DNA of 64,000 bases from Streptomyces xiaopingdaonensis (GTDB lineage Bacteria > Actinomycetota > Actinomycetes > Streptomycetales > Streptomycetaceae), in contig NZ_AJTQ01000356.1 of assembly GCF_000262345.1 (NCBI RefSeq), positions 1 through 64,000 of the forward strand, written 5' to 3'. Positions 9,745 to 17,653 of the stretch are shown in pieces. Each line of letters begins with the position of its first letter. The stretch's first letter is position 1. The notes beneath the pieces are model-generated. The model searched no databases and had not been told where the DNA came from. It saw only the letters and a program-made list of their open reading frames with translations. Position numbers and translations under genes: made by a program.

Positions 9745-10875
9745 GTGGCAGCCAACGACCGGGCAACAGCCCCCGGAAGGGCCGGCCAGAGCGCCGGCGC
9801 CGAGGGTCTGATGCGCGCCTCGCTGAGTGCGGTCGCTCCGGGCACAGCGCTCCGCGACGGCCTGGAGCGCGTACTGCGCGGCAACACCGGGGGATTGATC
9901 GTCCTCGGGATGGACAGGTCGGTGGAGGCGCTGTGCACCGGCGGCTTCGTCCTCGACGTGGACTTCTCGGCGACGCGTCTGCGTGAGCTGTGCAAACTGG
10001 ACGGGGCGCTCATCCTCGACCGCGACATCTCGAAGATCGTCCGTGCCGGGGTCCAGCTCGTCCCCGACGCCTCCATCGAGACGGAGGAAACCGGCACCCG
10101 GCACCGGACGGCGCAGCGGGTGTCGATCCAGACGGGTTTCCCCGTCGTCTCGGTGAGCCAGTCGATGCGGCTCATCGCGCTGTACGTCGACGGACAGCGC
10201 CGCGTCCTGGAGGACTCGGCCGCGATCCTCTCCCGAGCCAACCAGGCGCTCGCGACGCTGGAGCGGTACAAGCTCCGCCTCGACGAAGTGGCGGGCACGC
10301 TCTCGGCCCTGGAGATCGAGGACCTGGTGACGGTGCGCGACGTCACCGCCGTCGCGCAGCGCCTGGAAATGGTGCGGCGCATCGCCACGGAGATCGCGGA
10401 GTACGTCGTCGAGCTGGGGACCGACGGGCGGCTGCTCTCGCTCCAGCTCGACGAGCTCATCGCCGGTGTGGAGCCGGAACGCGAACTCGTCGCGCGCGAC
10501 TACGTACCGCAGGCCGCCGGTTCGGGCCGCCGCGCCCGCACCGTCGCCGAGGCCCTCACCGAGCTGGACCGGCTCACCCACACGGAACTCCTCGAACTCG
10601 CCACCGTGGCGAGGGCGTTGGGGTACAGCGGCTCGCCGGAGACCCTCGACTCGGCCGTCTCGCCGCGCGGGTTCCGCCTGTTGGCCAAGGTGCCGCGGCT
10701 GCCGGGCACCATCATCGAGCGGCTCGTGGAGCACTTCGGAGGACTCCAGAAGCTGCTCGCGGCGAGCGTCGACGACCTTCAGGCGGTGGAGGGGGTCGGC
10801 GAGGCCAGGGCTCGCTCCGTCCGCGAAGGCCTCTCCCGGCTCGCGGAGTCCTCGATCCTGGAGCGGTACGTCTGA
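9745..10875 (+). CDS. disA: DNA integrity scanning protein DisA (diadenylate cyclase)
   Basis: 376 residues. It condenses two ATP to cyclic di-AMP and monitors DNA structure. The DAC domain at about 25-165 has the catalytic motifs DGA (86-88) and RHRTA (119-123); a helical linker follows, then a C-terminal RuvA-like HhH domain ([39 protein letters not shown]). The GTG start has GAAGGAG 5 nt upstream, and the N-terminus is slightly extended and polar before the conserved [13 protein letters not shown]. Downstream effects in Streptomyces include osmotic balance and cell-wall hydrolase control, but no c-di-AMP riboswitch was recognised in this window. Confidence 0.97.
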   Translation: MAANDRATAPGRAGQSAGAEGLMRASLSAVAPGTALRDGLERVLRGNTGGLIVLGMDRSVEALCTGGFVLDVDFSATRLRELCKLDGALILDRDISKIVRAGVQLVPDASIETEETGTRHRTAQRVSIQTGFPVVSVSQSMRLIALYVDGQRRVLEDSAAILSRANQALATLERYKLRLDEVAGTLSALEIEDLVTVRDVTAVAQRLEMVRRIATEIAEYVVELGTDGRLLSLQLDELIAGVEPERELVARDYVPQAAGSGRRARTVAEALTELDRLTHTELLELATVARALGYSGSPETLDSAVSPRGFRLLAKVPRLPGTIIERLVEHFGGLQKLLAASVDDLQAVEGVGEARARSVREGLSRLAESSILERYV

Positions 10876-11358
10876 GAGTTGCCCGGTGGGAGCCGGGGCG
10901 GGCACCGCCGTCGTCGGCGGCTCCAGGGGGCCGTGGGCTGCCGGACGAGCGGCGGCCAGGCGGCGGGCCGCCGGCGAGCGGTGTCCGGCCGTGGGTCGCG
11001 AGGGGCTCGGGGCCTGGCATGGACGCTCCTTCGTGCCGGCTGCCCCACGGCCGGCCCGCCGGGGCGGGAGGCGACTTGGTGGGGGCCGCCCGTGCTTGCA
11101 CGTGACCCGCCCTCGGTCGCTTTTCAACGGGCGCCCGCAGCGACCGTGTTGCAGGGGCGCCGCCCGTGCTTCAGCGTTCTCCGCAGTGAGGTGAGGCCGT
11201 CGGGTGAGGAGTCCCGGGGACGCCCAACAGCCCGGCGTCGGCCCACTCTCAGCAGCCCGAGGGCGCGAGCGAGGTGAGCGAACCGGTCGCGCATCCTCCG
11301 GAACCGGCGCACAGCTCGTCGAGGTGCGGCCTCGTCCTTCGACGGGGGCCGCCGAAGG
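10876..11358. other. intergenic region between convergent disA and a secreted-protein gene
   Basis: About 480 nt. The possible reading frames here show no conserved motif or sensible start. I see no clean terminator hairpin with a U-tract and no RNA gene. Confidence 0.5.
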
Positions 11359-12204
11359 TCAGTCCAGCGTGAACTTGGCGCTCACCTTCCGCAGGCCGTT
11401 CAGATCCACCTCGATCCGGTAGTCGCCGGTGGAGACCGAACTGCTGCGGGGAGTGGCGCAGTTGGCGGCGTTGGCCTTGCGGTACCAGGAGAAGGTGCGT
11501 GTGGTCTCGCGGTTGGCGGGGAGCTGTACGTACGCCGGCTTCTCGGTGCGCGGGCAGTGATCGGAGGCCCAGACGGTCGCGCCCTCCGAGTCCTTCACCG
11601 TGACGACGGTCGCCGTGGGGCCGAAGTCGAGCTTGCAAGCCGTGGCACGGTTGTTCTCGACTGCCAGCTTGAACCGTGGTCGCGTACTGCTGCCGTACGT
11701 CTTCTTGACGCTCTTCAGGGAGAACTCGACATCTCCCTCACGGCACTCGGGCAGAGAGGACCCGGCGGGCACGCCGCCCTCGTCGCTCCCGGCCCCTTCC
11801 CCGCCGGACCCTCCCGCCGTGCCGGAACCGGAGCCGGCGCCGCCGCCCGCATCGCCCCATCCCGAGCCGCCGGTGGAACCGCCGCCCTTCGAGTCGTCGG
11901 CGTCGCTCCCGTCCCCGTCGTCCGAGCCGGAGGAGCCGCCTTCCGAGGCCTCGGAACCGCTCTCCTCGTCCCGGCCGCCGGGGCGTTCACTGATCCCGGG
12001 GCCTGAGCCCGAGGGCCCCGGAGTGATCGTGGCTGCAGGACCGCCGCCGCCCTTGCTGTCGTCGCTGGTGGACTCGCCCCCGTCACGGAAGACGGCCCAG
12101 ACGACGACCACGGCCAGGAGTGCCAGGACGGCAACGGCAACTGCCCTTCGACGCCAGTAGATGGAGGAAGGGAGCGGCCCGATCGGATTGCGCAGAGATC
12201 CCAC
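11359..12204 (-). CDS. membrane-anchored extracytoplasmic protein with Gly/Ser-rich linker
   Basis: 281 residues. A positively charged N-terminus and one membrane span at about 19-40 (RRRAVAVAVLALLAVVVVWA) without a clear cleavage site. Next comes a long low-complexity Gly/Ser/Asp linker (about 48-150), then a compact C-terminal domain of about 130 residues with four Cys (ECREGDVEFSLKSV, ACKLDFGPTATVV, HCPRTEKPAYVQLP, NCATPRSSSV) that probably forms disulfides outside the cell. The C-terminal domain looks beta-rich; I cannot assign a family. The start is GTG with AAGG upstream. Possibly a cell-envelope sensor or binding protein, but this is a guess. Confidence 0.8.
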   Translation of the reverse strand: MGSLRNPIGPLPSSIYWRRRAVAVAVLALLAVVVVWAVFRDGGESTSDDSKGGGGPAATITPGPSGSGPGISERPGGRDEESGSEASEGGSSGSDDGDGSDADDSKGGGSTGGSGWGDAGGGAGSGSGTAGGSGGEGAGSDEGGVPAGSSLPECREGDVEFSLKSVKKTYGSSTRPRFKLAVENNRATACKLDFGPTATVVTVKDSEGATVWASDHCPRTEKPAYVQLPANRETTRTFSWYRKANAANCATPRSSSVSTGDYRIEVDLNGLRKVSAKFTLD

Positions 12205-12592
12205 GCGGAAACCTTACGAGACATCAGCCACACGGCCGACCCGCGCCCGCCAGATACTGCACGATTGGGACCGTCTCCGTGCACACGGGGAGCCAACTCG
12301 CTGACCTGAGCAGCAGGTGGGGCCCACCACCCCGGCTGCGTCCACCACTTCGGGGCCGGCGCGACGCGAGTTGACGAATGCGCCTTCGCCTCCTGACGTT
12401 TCGCCGCGAGCCCACCTCCTCGTCTGCGCGCAGGGCCGCTGGGGGCCGTCGTCCAGAGAAGCAGGACGAGCACCATCACACGCGCGAAGCGGGCCGGAAC
12501 CCCGCACACGGCCGTATGGACGTCGGGTGTGGGCGGCTGTGCCGCGTGGCCGTTTTCCCACGGGCGAGCTACATGCCAGGATCGGCTCTGCC
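12205..12592. other. divergent intergenic region between the secreted-protein gene and mutY
   Basis: About 390 nt carrying the promoters of two divergent genes. I assign no specific box with confidence. Open frames across it are not coding by composition. Confidence 0.45.
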
Positions 12593-13552
12593 ATGACTGC
12601 GACCACCGAGACTTCCTCCGCCGACTCTCCGGCGCCACGGACATCCCCTTCCTCTGTCGATTCCCCCGTCGAGCGCGCGGCCAGCGAGTTCCACGCCCCT
12701 GTGATCGACTGGTTTGCCGAGCACGCCCGGGACCTTCCCTGGCGGCGCCCCGAGGCTGGCGCCTGGGGCGTGATGGTCAGCGAGTTCATGCTGCAGCAGA
12801 CCCCGGTCAACAGGGTGTTGCCTGTCTACGAGGAGTGGCTCTCGCGCTGGCCCCGCCCCGCCGATCTTGCAGCCGAAGAGCCGGGCGAAGCCGTGCGTGC
12901 CTGGGGCCGCCTCGGTTATCCGCGACGGGCGCTGCGGCTCCACGGCGCGGCAGCCGCCATAGCGGAACGCCACGGAGGCGACGTGCCGGAAGACCATGCG
13001 CAGCTTCTCGCTCTTCCCGGAGTGGGTGAGTACACCGCAGCCGCCGTCGCTTCGTTCGCCTACGGACGGCGGCACGCTGTGCTCGACACCAATGTGCGAC
13101 GGGTCTTTGCACGTGCCGTCAACGGGCGCGAGTTCCCACCGAACGCGACGACCGCGGCCGAGCGGAAGCTGGCCCGCGCCATGCTGCCCGAGGAGGACTC
13201 CACGGCAGCGAGTTGGGCCGCCGCGACGATGGAGCTGGGCGCGCTGGTGTGCACTGCACGGAGCCCCGAGTGCGGACGCTGTCCCGTCGCACAGCTCTGT
13301 GCCTGGCGGCTCGCAGGTTCCCCTCCGCACCAGGGTCCGGCACGACGCGTGCAGTCCTATGCCGGCACCGACCGCCAGGTGCGCGGGCGGCTGCTCGCCG
13401 TGCTCCGGGAGGCCCATCACCCCGTGCCGCAGGCAGTCCTGGACAGGGTGTGGCATGAACCGGTGCAGCGGGCTCGCGCCCTCGACGGCTTGGTGGCCGA
13501 CGGGCTCGTCGAACCGCTCGCCGGCGGGGTCTACCGCCTCCCCCGGGGCTGA
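12593..13552 (+). CDS. mutY: A/G-specific adenine DNA glycosylase
   Basis: 319 residues. It removes adenine mispaired with 8-oxoguanine. The HhH-GPD fold is clear: WGVMVSEFMLQQTPVNRV (catalytic Glu), LPGVGEYTAAAVASFAYG (helix-hairpin-helix), VLDTNVRRVFAR (catalytic Asp), and a C-terminal 4Fe-4S loop with C-x6-C-x2-C-x5-C (CTARSPECGRCPVAQLC). It is short compared with E. coli MutY and lacks an obvious complete NUDIX-like C-terminal domain, as in other actinobacterial forms. The ATG at 12593 is chosen because the N-terminus then gives a short disordered lead before EFHAPVIDWF; there is no strong ribosome site. It sits near radA/disA, but transcription is independent. Confidence 0.95.
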   Translation: MTATTETSSADSPAPRTSPSSVDSPVERAASEFHAPVIDWFAEHARDLPWRRPEAGAWGVMVSEFMLQQTPVNRVLPVYEEWLSRWPRPADLAAEEPGEAVRAWGRLGYPRRALRLHGAAAAIAERHGGDVPEDHAQLLALPGVGEYTAAAVASFAYGRRHAVLDTNVRRVFARAVNGREFPPNATTAAERKLARAMLPEEDSTAASWAAATMELGALVCTARSPECGRCPVAQLCAWRLAGSPPHQGPARRVQSYAGTDRQVRGRLLAVLREAHHPVPQAVLDRVWHEPVQRARALDGLVADGLVEPLAGGVYRLPRG

Positions 13553-13561
13553 GGCTCCGGG

Positions 13562-13591
13562 CGGCACGGCCTCCGGCCGGAGGCCGTGCCG
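13562..13591. terminator. bidirectional terminator-like palindrome
   Basis: A 30-nt perfect palindrome with 15-nt arms (each CGGCACGGCCTCCGG) between the convergent mutY and VOC genes. It folds the same way on both strands; no U-tract, as is common in Streptomyces. Confidence 0.7.
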
Positions 13592-13599
13592 TGTGACGT

Positions 13600-14028
13600 T
13601 CACTGCTCCTTCTCCTTCTCGGCCGCGCGGGGCTGAGTGAGCGCGCACCAGTTGCCGCTGTCGTCGCGGAACATCGCCTCGGTGCCGTACGGACGCTCCT
13701 GTGGCTCCAGGACGAACTCGACGCCGCGCTGCTCGAGTCGGCGATGCTCCGCCCGGCAGTCGTCGGTGTGGAAGGCGCAGACTCCGAGCACGCCCTTGGC
13801 GACCAGCGTGCTGAGGGCCTCCGCCGACTCCGGGTCGAGACCCGGCCCGTCGGTCGGCATGACGGCGATCTCGGGACGCTCCACGCCCGGCACCCCGACC
13901 GTGATCCAACGCGCACTCCCCTCTCTCACGTCGCACCGCAGCTCAAGGCCGAGCTTCTCCGTGCAGAAGGCGAGAGTGCGCTCCTGGTCGGTGGACCAGA
14001 GGGTGGTGAAGGCGAGTTCGGTGATCAT
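13600..14028 (-). CDS. VOC (glyoxalase/bleomycin-resistance-like) family protein
   Basis: 142 residues from the ATG at 14028, which has GGGAG about 7 nt upstream; an in-frame start at 14058 lacks a site. It has the two-repeat VOC fold: MITELAFTTLWSTDQERTLAFCTEKLGLEL, then VCAFHTDDCRAEHRRLEQRGVEFVLEPQERPYGTEAMFRDDSGNW, abbreviated here by its ends. The His and Glu positions fit a metal-binding site, though the catalytic set is not certain. It lies 108 nt downstream of an AraC-family gene on the same strand; such pairs are frequent in actinobacteria, with the AraC protein as probable activator. The substrate is unknown. Confidence 0.85.
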   Translation of the reverse strand: MITELAFTTLWSTDQERTLAFCTEKLGLELRCDVREGSARWITVGVPGVERPEIAVMPTDGPGLDPESAEALSTLVAKGVLGVCAFHTDDCRAEHRRLEQRGVEFVLEPQERPYGTEAMFRDDSGNWCALTQPRAAEKEKEQ

Positions 14029-14136
14029 ACGGGAGCTCCCCGGACAGTTACGGGCCATACGGACGGGCGGCTCGCAGCGGTGGACGCCGTGCGCTCGGGC
14101 TCCCCAACTGCCCCTTCACCGTATGCAGTCGGCCGC

Positions 14137-14637
14137 TCACCGCGCTTCTTCCAGATTGCCCTCTTCACCGGAACCCTCGACTCCGTGGCCGCCGACGCCG
14201 GCCGCCGCAGCCCTGCACCGGGCCCGGCCACTCCCTCCAGCACCGCTGAGAAGCCGTGCGTAGCACGTCGGTACACGTCCCCGAACGCCGCCGCGATGGC
14301 GTGCCCGATACGCGCCCGGAGCGACACCCGTACGCGCCTTGAAGCGCGTGGAGAAGGTGCCGAGGCTGGCGAAGCCCGCGCGCTCGCAGACCTCCGTGAC
14401 CGACAGGTCGGCCGCGCGCAGCAGTTCCTCGGCGTGCTCCATGCGCCGGCGTCCCAGGTACCGCAGCGGGGTCTCGCCGTAGGTCCGCTTGAAGGCGCGG
14501 AGGAAGTAGTGCGGGGAGTACCCGGCGTGGGCCGCGATGGCGGCGAGGTCGAGGCGAGGGTCCGAACGCCCGCGGTCCATCGCGTCCTTGGCGCGCCGCA
14601 ACGCCCGCAGGTGTGCCGCGCGCGGGGTGGTCGTCAT
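14137..14637 (-). CDS. AraC-family transcriptional regulator
   Basis: 166 residues. The DNA-binding domain is at the N-terminus (about 8-115): two helix-turn-helix units, LDLAAIAAHAGYSPHYFLRA and LSVTEVCERAGFASLGTFST, with the family signature FSTRFKARTGVAPGAYR. A short Gly/Arg/Ala-rich tail replaces a sensing domain, so there is no recognisable ligand pocket. ATG start. It probably regulates the VOC gene just downstream. Confidence 0.88.
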   Translation of the reverse strand: MTTTPRAAHLRALRRAKDAMDRGRSDPRLDLAAIAAHAGYSPHYFLRAFKRTYGETPLRYLGRRRMEHAEELLRAADLSVTEVCERAGFASLGTFSTRFKARTGVAPGAYRARHRGGVRGRVPTCYARLLSGAGGSGRARCRAAAAGVGGHGVEGSGEEGNLEEAR

Positions 14638-14747
14638 CGAGCGATCGTGACAGGCGGCAGGGACACCGCCCCGCTGCTTGTGGACAACTTCCGCACCAGC
14701 AGACTGTGTTCACTCGCCTTCGTACGGTGGGTCCACCCGACGGCGAC

Positions 14748-14785
14748 GAGCCCGGCGCCCGACCGCGAGGTCGGGCGCCGGGCTC
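14748..14785 (-). terminator. intrinsic terminator of the M23 peptidase gene
   Basis: 17-bp perfect stem (14748-14764 with 14769-14785) and a 4-nt loop, starting 43 nt past the stop codon. Very stable; no U-tract. Confidence 0.8.
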
Positions 14786-14827
14786 AGTAGACGGGGGGCG
14801 GCGGTCCTGGGGACCGCCGCGGACGGG

Positions 14828-15535
14828 TCACAGCTTCACGCCGTGGTCCTTCAGGGCGTCGACGGGCTCGATCGCGGTCCCGTAGTCGGCCGAGGTACGG
14901 AGCTCGAAGTGGAGGTGGGGACCGGAGGAGTTACCGGTGTTACCGGACTTCGCGATCTCCTCGCCGGCCTTCACCTTGTCGCCGACCTTGACGTCGACGG
15001 AGCTGAGGTGGGCGTACTGCGAGAACTGGCCGTTGTCGTGCTTGACCACGACGGCGTTGCCGTATGCGGGGCCGTCGCCCGCACCGTTGCCGCCGGCCTT
15101 GACGACGGTGCCGCTGTTCACGGACTCGACACCGGTACCTGTCGGCACGGCGAAGTCCTGGCCGGAGTGGCCGGAGGCCCAGCGTCCGCCGTCCTTGCCG
15201 TACGTCGCGCTCAACTCGTAGTCGCCGGCGATCGGCGACGTCCAGCCGTTGCCCCGCTCGGAGTTCCGCTCGGCCTTCTCGTCGGCCTTGCGGTCGTCGG
15301 CGGCCTTCTTCTTCGCGTCCGCGTCCTTCAGCTGGTTGTCGGCCTGCGCGCGGGCAGAACCGGCGATCTGCGACGCGGTACCCGCGGCAAAGGCGTCCGA
15401 GTGGCCGCCGTCTGCGGCTATGGCACTGCCAGCGCCCAGGGCCATCGAGGCGCTGAACCCTGCCGCCAGGACGACCGCCCGGGTGCGGCGGTTGCCGAGG
15501 GCCTGGGTCATGCGCTTCGCGGTGGTCTTGGACAT
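14828..15535 (-). CDS. secreted M23-family metallopeptidase (peptidoglycan hydrolase)
   Basis: 235 residues. A Sec signal peptide (basic start, hydrophobic core VVLAAGFSASMALGAGS, cleavage probably after AIAA) precedes a short charged helix rich in Ala/Lys/Glu/Asp (about 70-105), then an M23 LytM domain: GHSGQDFAVPTGTGVESVNSG (zinc ligands H and D) and SSGPHLHFELR (HxH). It is expected to cleave peptide cross-bridges outside the cell. The ATG at 15535 opens MSKTTAKRMTQALGNRR and has GGAGG 10 nt upstream; an in-frame start at 15589 would precede the ribosome site. The leader contains a hairpin and a promoter (see separate entries). Confidence 0.93.
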   Translation of the reverse strand: MSKTTAKRMTQALGNRRTRAVVLAAGFSASMALGAGSAIAADGGHSDAFAAGTASQIAGSARAQADNQLKDADAKKKAADDRKADEKAERNSERGNGWTSPIAGDYELSATYGKDGGRWASGHSGQDFAVPTGTGVESVNSGTVVKAGGNGAGDGPAYGNAVVVKHDNGQFSQYAHLSSVDVKVGDKVKAGEEIAKSGNTGNSSGPHLHFELRTSADYGTAIEPVDALKDHGVKL

Positions 15536-15564
15536 GAGGGAGTTACCTCCGGATGTGGGGGGTT

Positions 15565-15587
15565 GCTTCCTGATTGCCTCAAGAAGC
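15565..15587 (-). promoter_or_regulatory. 5'-terminal mRNA hairpin in the M23 peptidase leader
   Basis: GCTTCTTGA-GGCAA-TCAGGAAGC on the minus strand: a 9-bp stem with one G-U pair and a 5-nt loop, just upstream of the ribosome site. Given the promoter at 15595-15623, it would lie at the very 5' end of the transcript, where it could stabilise the mRNA or gate translation. Confidence 0.5.
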
Positions 15588-15594
15588 ATGTCCA

Positions 15595-15623
15595 GTGATA
15601 ACGGACGCCTAGGGGGACATCAA
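15595..15623 (-). promoter_or_regulatory. candidate vegetative promoter of the M23 peptidase gene
   Basis: TTGATG (minus strand, 15618-15623), a 17-bp spacer, and TATCAC (15595-15600). The surrounding DNA is distinctly richer in A and T than the genes around it. Confidence 0.5.
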
Positions 15624-15982
15624 GGATTGCTCCTACTAAGAGCGGCAGTAATGACATGGACTCCAAAGAGTAATAAACCAGGCAAACCGCTCATAACTCT
15701 GCCATCTCCCCCGGTACGGCGAAGAAACTGCAAGCCCGCCGCCCGAAGGCCCGCGTCGCCGTCTCCTAATTCCGTTCGTAGGCACGCCATCCCCTGTGCG
15801 TGAGCCCACACCCGGCCCCCTCCGGAGCGCCCCGCGAAGTGACCCCGTTCACTCCGCTCGCGGTGGCCCGGCGCCTCAACACCCGCCGCCAGCAGGCCGC
15901 ATGAACCGCGTGCAACGGGTTAGGTAGCCCCGAGGACGAGGGTGTCCGCCCTCGGCCACCAGCCGACACGGGGAGAGCAACG
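15624..15982. other. AT-enriched divergent intergenic region
   Basis: About 360 nt between the M23 promoter and the SdpI-like gene. No gene is recognised. The part at 15624-15720 is unusually A/T-rich for this genome and may bind Lsr2 or carry further control sites for the peptidase. Confidence 0.4.
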
Positions 15983-16435
15983 ATGGCGTGCGCAGCAGCC
16001 CTGGCCCAAGCAGCCGGCACCGCAAGGGAGGTGCGGCCGCACGACGTGGCCTGGACCACACTCGCGCTCGACGAGGACGGGGCCGGAACCCGCCTACTCG
16101 TCGGCGCCGTACTGCTGTTGGCAGCGGTCGCCCTCCTCGTCACCGCCTGGCTCGGCACCACGGAGCGGCTCCCCCGCAACCGCTTCGTCGGCGTACGCAC
16201 ACGCCGCAGCCTCTCGGGCGACGTCGCGTGGCGAGCGGCCAACAAGGCCGCCGCTCCCGCCTTCTACGCCGCCGGCGGTGTCCTCCTCGTCGCCGCCGTG
16301 CTCGGCGCCGCGCTCCCCGGCGAGACCGTACGCAGCATCGTGTCGATCACGAGTGGCGGGATCTGCGTCCTCTTCGCGCTGCTCGGCCTCTGGCAGGGAC
16401 AGCGCGCCGCCGGGGATGCACACGGCCGGGGATGA
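15983..16435 (+). CDS. SdpI-family integral membrane protein
   Basis: 150 residues. Three hydrophobic segments at about 38-58 (TRLLVGAVLLLAAVALLVTA), 90-112 and 118-136. Between the first two is the conserved SdpI signature RNRFVGVRTRRSLSGDVAWRAANKAAAPAF, given here as its ends RNRFVGVRT and WRAANKAAAPAF. In Bacillus SdpI gives immunity to a toxic peptide; in actinobacteria the role is unknown. ATG with GGGAGAG 7 nt upstream. The N-terminus (about 35 residues) is a non-conserved extension; a later start is possible. Confidence 0.8.
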   Translation: MACAAALAQAAGTAREVRPHDVAWTTLALDEDGAGTRLLVGAVLLLAAVALLVTAWLGTTERLPRNRFVGVRTRRSLSGDVAWRAANKAAAPAFYAAGGVLLVAAVLGAALPGETVRSIVSITSGGICVLFALLGLWQGQRAAGDAHGRG

Positions 16436-16617
16436 CGTCGCCGCAGGCCGTGCCCGGACCCCAACTGGGCGGTGTCCGGCGGTGGTTGTGGCTCCGGCGC
16501 TGAAGGTAACAGCATGTCCACAGCATGCACACACACGGTTGACACCCGAGCACCGCAGGAGAAGCCTGAACGCGGCGGGCGACGACCGTTCCGCGCCGGG
16601 GAGATCGGGGAGGGGCC

Positions 16618-17550
16618 ATGGCGGGTGTCGGGCGCGGAGGTGCGCGCGGGCTGGTGGCCGGCGCCGTGGTGCTCCTGCTGCCGCTGGCAGCCTGCTCGTC
16701 GGCGGAGGACGAGGCGGCGCCGGCGGGTGAACGGAAGAGCGCCAGCCCGTCCCCGACCGTAGAACCGGCCGAGTACGAAGCGGAGTTGACCGAGGCGCTG
16801 AAGCCCTTCAACAGGGCGCTGGCGGACGTCGACTCGGCGTCGGGCGCGAAGAACCTGGAGAAAGCGGTGGACGAGGCAGCGGGAGAAGCCGAGTCCGCCG
16901 TGGAGCGGCTCACCGCGGTCAAGGCACCCGACGACGCCTTCGAGACGCAGTCCGAACTCGCCGGGGCGCTCACCAGGTATGCCCAGGAACTCGGCGACGC
17001 GGTGAAGGGCGACAGCCGCTGCGCCGTCGCCCCGCGCAGCGAACTCCACGACGCCCGGGCCCGGAAGGACGCCCACGAGGCGATCGAGCGCCTCGCCGAC
17101 CTCGGGTACTCCGCGAAACTGCGCAAGGTGAGGACGGAGAAGCCGAAGAAGCGCAGGCTCGCCAACGGCGCCTTCGTCGAAGGCGGCCCGGGCGGCGGCC
17201 TCGGCAGGCTCACCCTGCGCAACGGCTCCGAGTCGGACGCGGCGGTCACCTTCGCTCGCGGCCGGTCGCCCGTCTTCACGATCTACCTGCGGAAGGGCAA
17301 GACCACACGGGTGAACAACGTCGCCAACGGTACGTACACGGTCTTCTTCACCACGGGCACGGACTGGAACTCCGGCGAGAAGGCGTTCAGCCGCGGCTGC
17401 TCCTTCGAGAAGTTCGACGACAAGGCGAAGTTCACCACCCGGTCCGTCCAGGGCGGCACGCAGTACTCGGTGCTCACCTTCTCCCTGCAGAAGTCGCTCG
17501 GCGGCAACGCCACGACCAGCGAGGTGCCGGAGGGCGCGTACCCGTCCTGA
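16618..17550 (+). CDS. secreted lipoprotein, function unknown
   Basis: 310 residues. Lipobox LPLAAC with Cys26 predicted to be lipidated after a hydrophobic signal (LVAGAVVLLLPLAAC). A charged linker follows, then a helical segment (about 55-175, Ala/Glu/Lys-rich), then a beta-rich C-terminal half (GRLTLRNGSESDAAVTFA, FTIYLRKGKTTRVNNVANGTYTVFF). The C-terminal part is reminiscent of carbohydrate- or envelope-associated beta-sandwich domains, but I cannot name one. ATG with GGGGAGG about 3 nt upstream. Convergent with clpC, separated by a strong terminator. Confidence 0.85.
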   Translation: MAGVGRGGARGLVAGAVVLLLPLAACSSAEDEAAPAGERKSASPSPTVEPAEYEAELTEALKPFNRALADVDSASGAKNLEKAVDEAAGEAESAVERLTAVKAPDDAFETQSELAGALTRYAQELGDAVKGDSRCAVAPRSELHDARARKDAHEAIERLADLGYSAKLRKVRTEKPKKRRLANGAFVEGGPGGGLGRLTLRNGSESDAAVTFARGRSPVFTIYLRKGKTTRVNNVANGTYTVFFTTGTDWNSGEKAFSRGCSFEKFDDKAKFTTRSVQGGTQYSVLTFSLQKSLGGNATTSEVPEGAYPS

Positions 17551-17592
17551 GCTTTCTCGGACACGTACCGCCGTCGGACGGCGCAGAACGGG

Positions 17593-17631
17593 CGAGGGCC
17601 GGCACCCACGGAGTGTGGGTGCCGGCCCTCG
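17593..17631. terminator. bidirectional terminator between lipoprotein gene and clpC
   Basis: 17-bp perfect inverted repeat (17593-17609 with 17615-17631) with a 5-nt loop. It serves both convergent genes; no U-tract. Confidence 0.85.
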
Positions 17632-17653
17632 TGCCGACGGAATCGCCTGCCGC

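Noticed and set aside
11715..12644. Minus-strand frame with a hydrophobic stretch upstream of the Gly-rich membrane protein gene.
   Set aside because: It runs on in another frame through the whole real gene and lacks coding bias; the hydrophobic stretch is accidental.
15536..15830. Possible c-di-AMP (ydaO-type) riboswitch upstream of the M23 peptidase gene, attractive because disA is nearby and such switches control wall hydrolases in Streptomyces.
   Set aside because: I could not find the conserved core segments of the motif in order on the coding strand; only short similarities appear. A covariance-model search with the ydaO model would decide.
16539..16544. TTGACA upstream of the lipoprotein gene as a promoter -35.
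   Set aside because: No TAnnnT box at 16-19 nt downstream, so not called.
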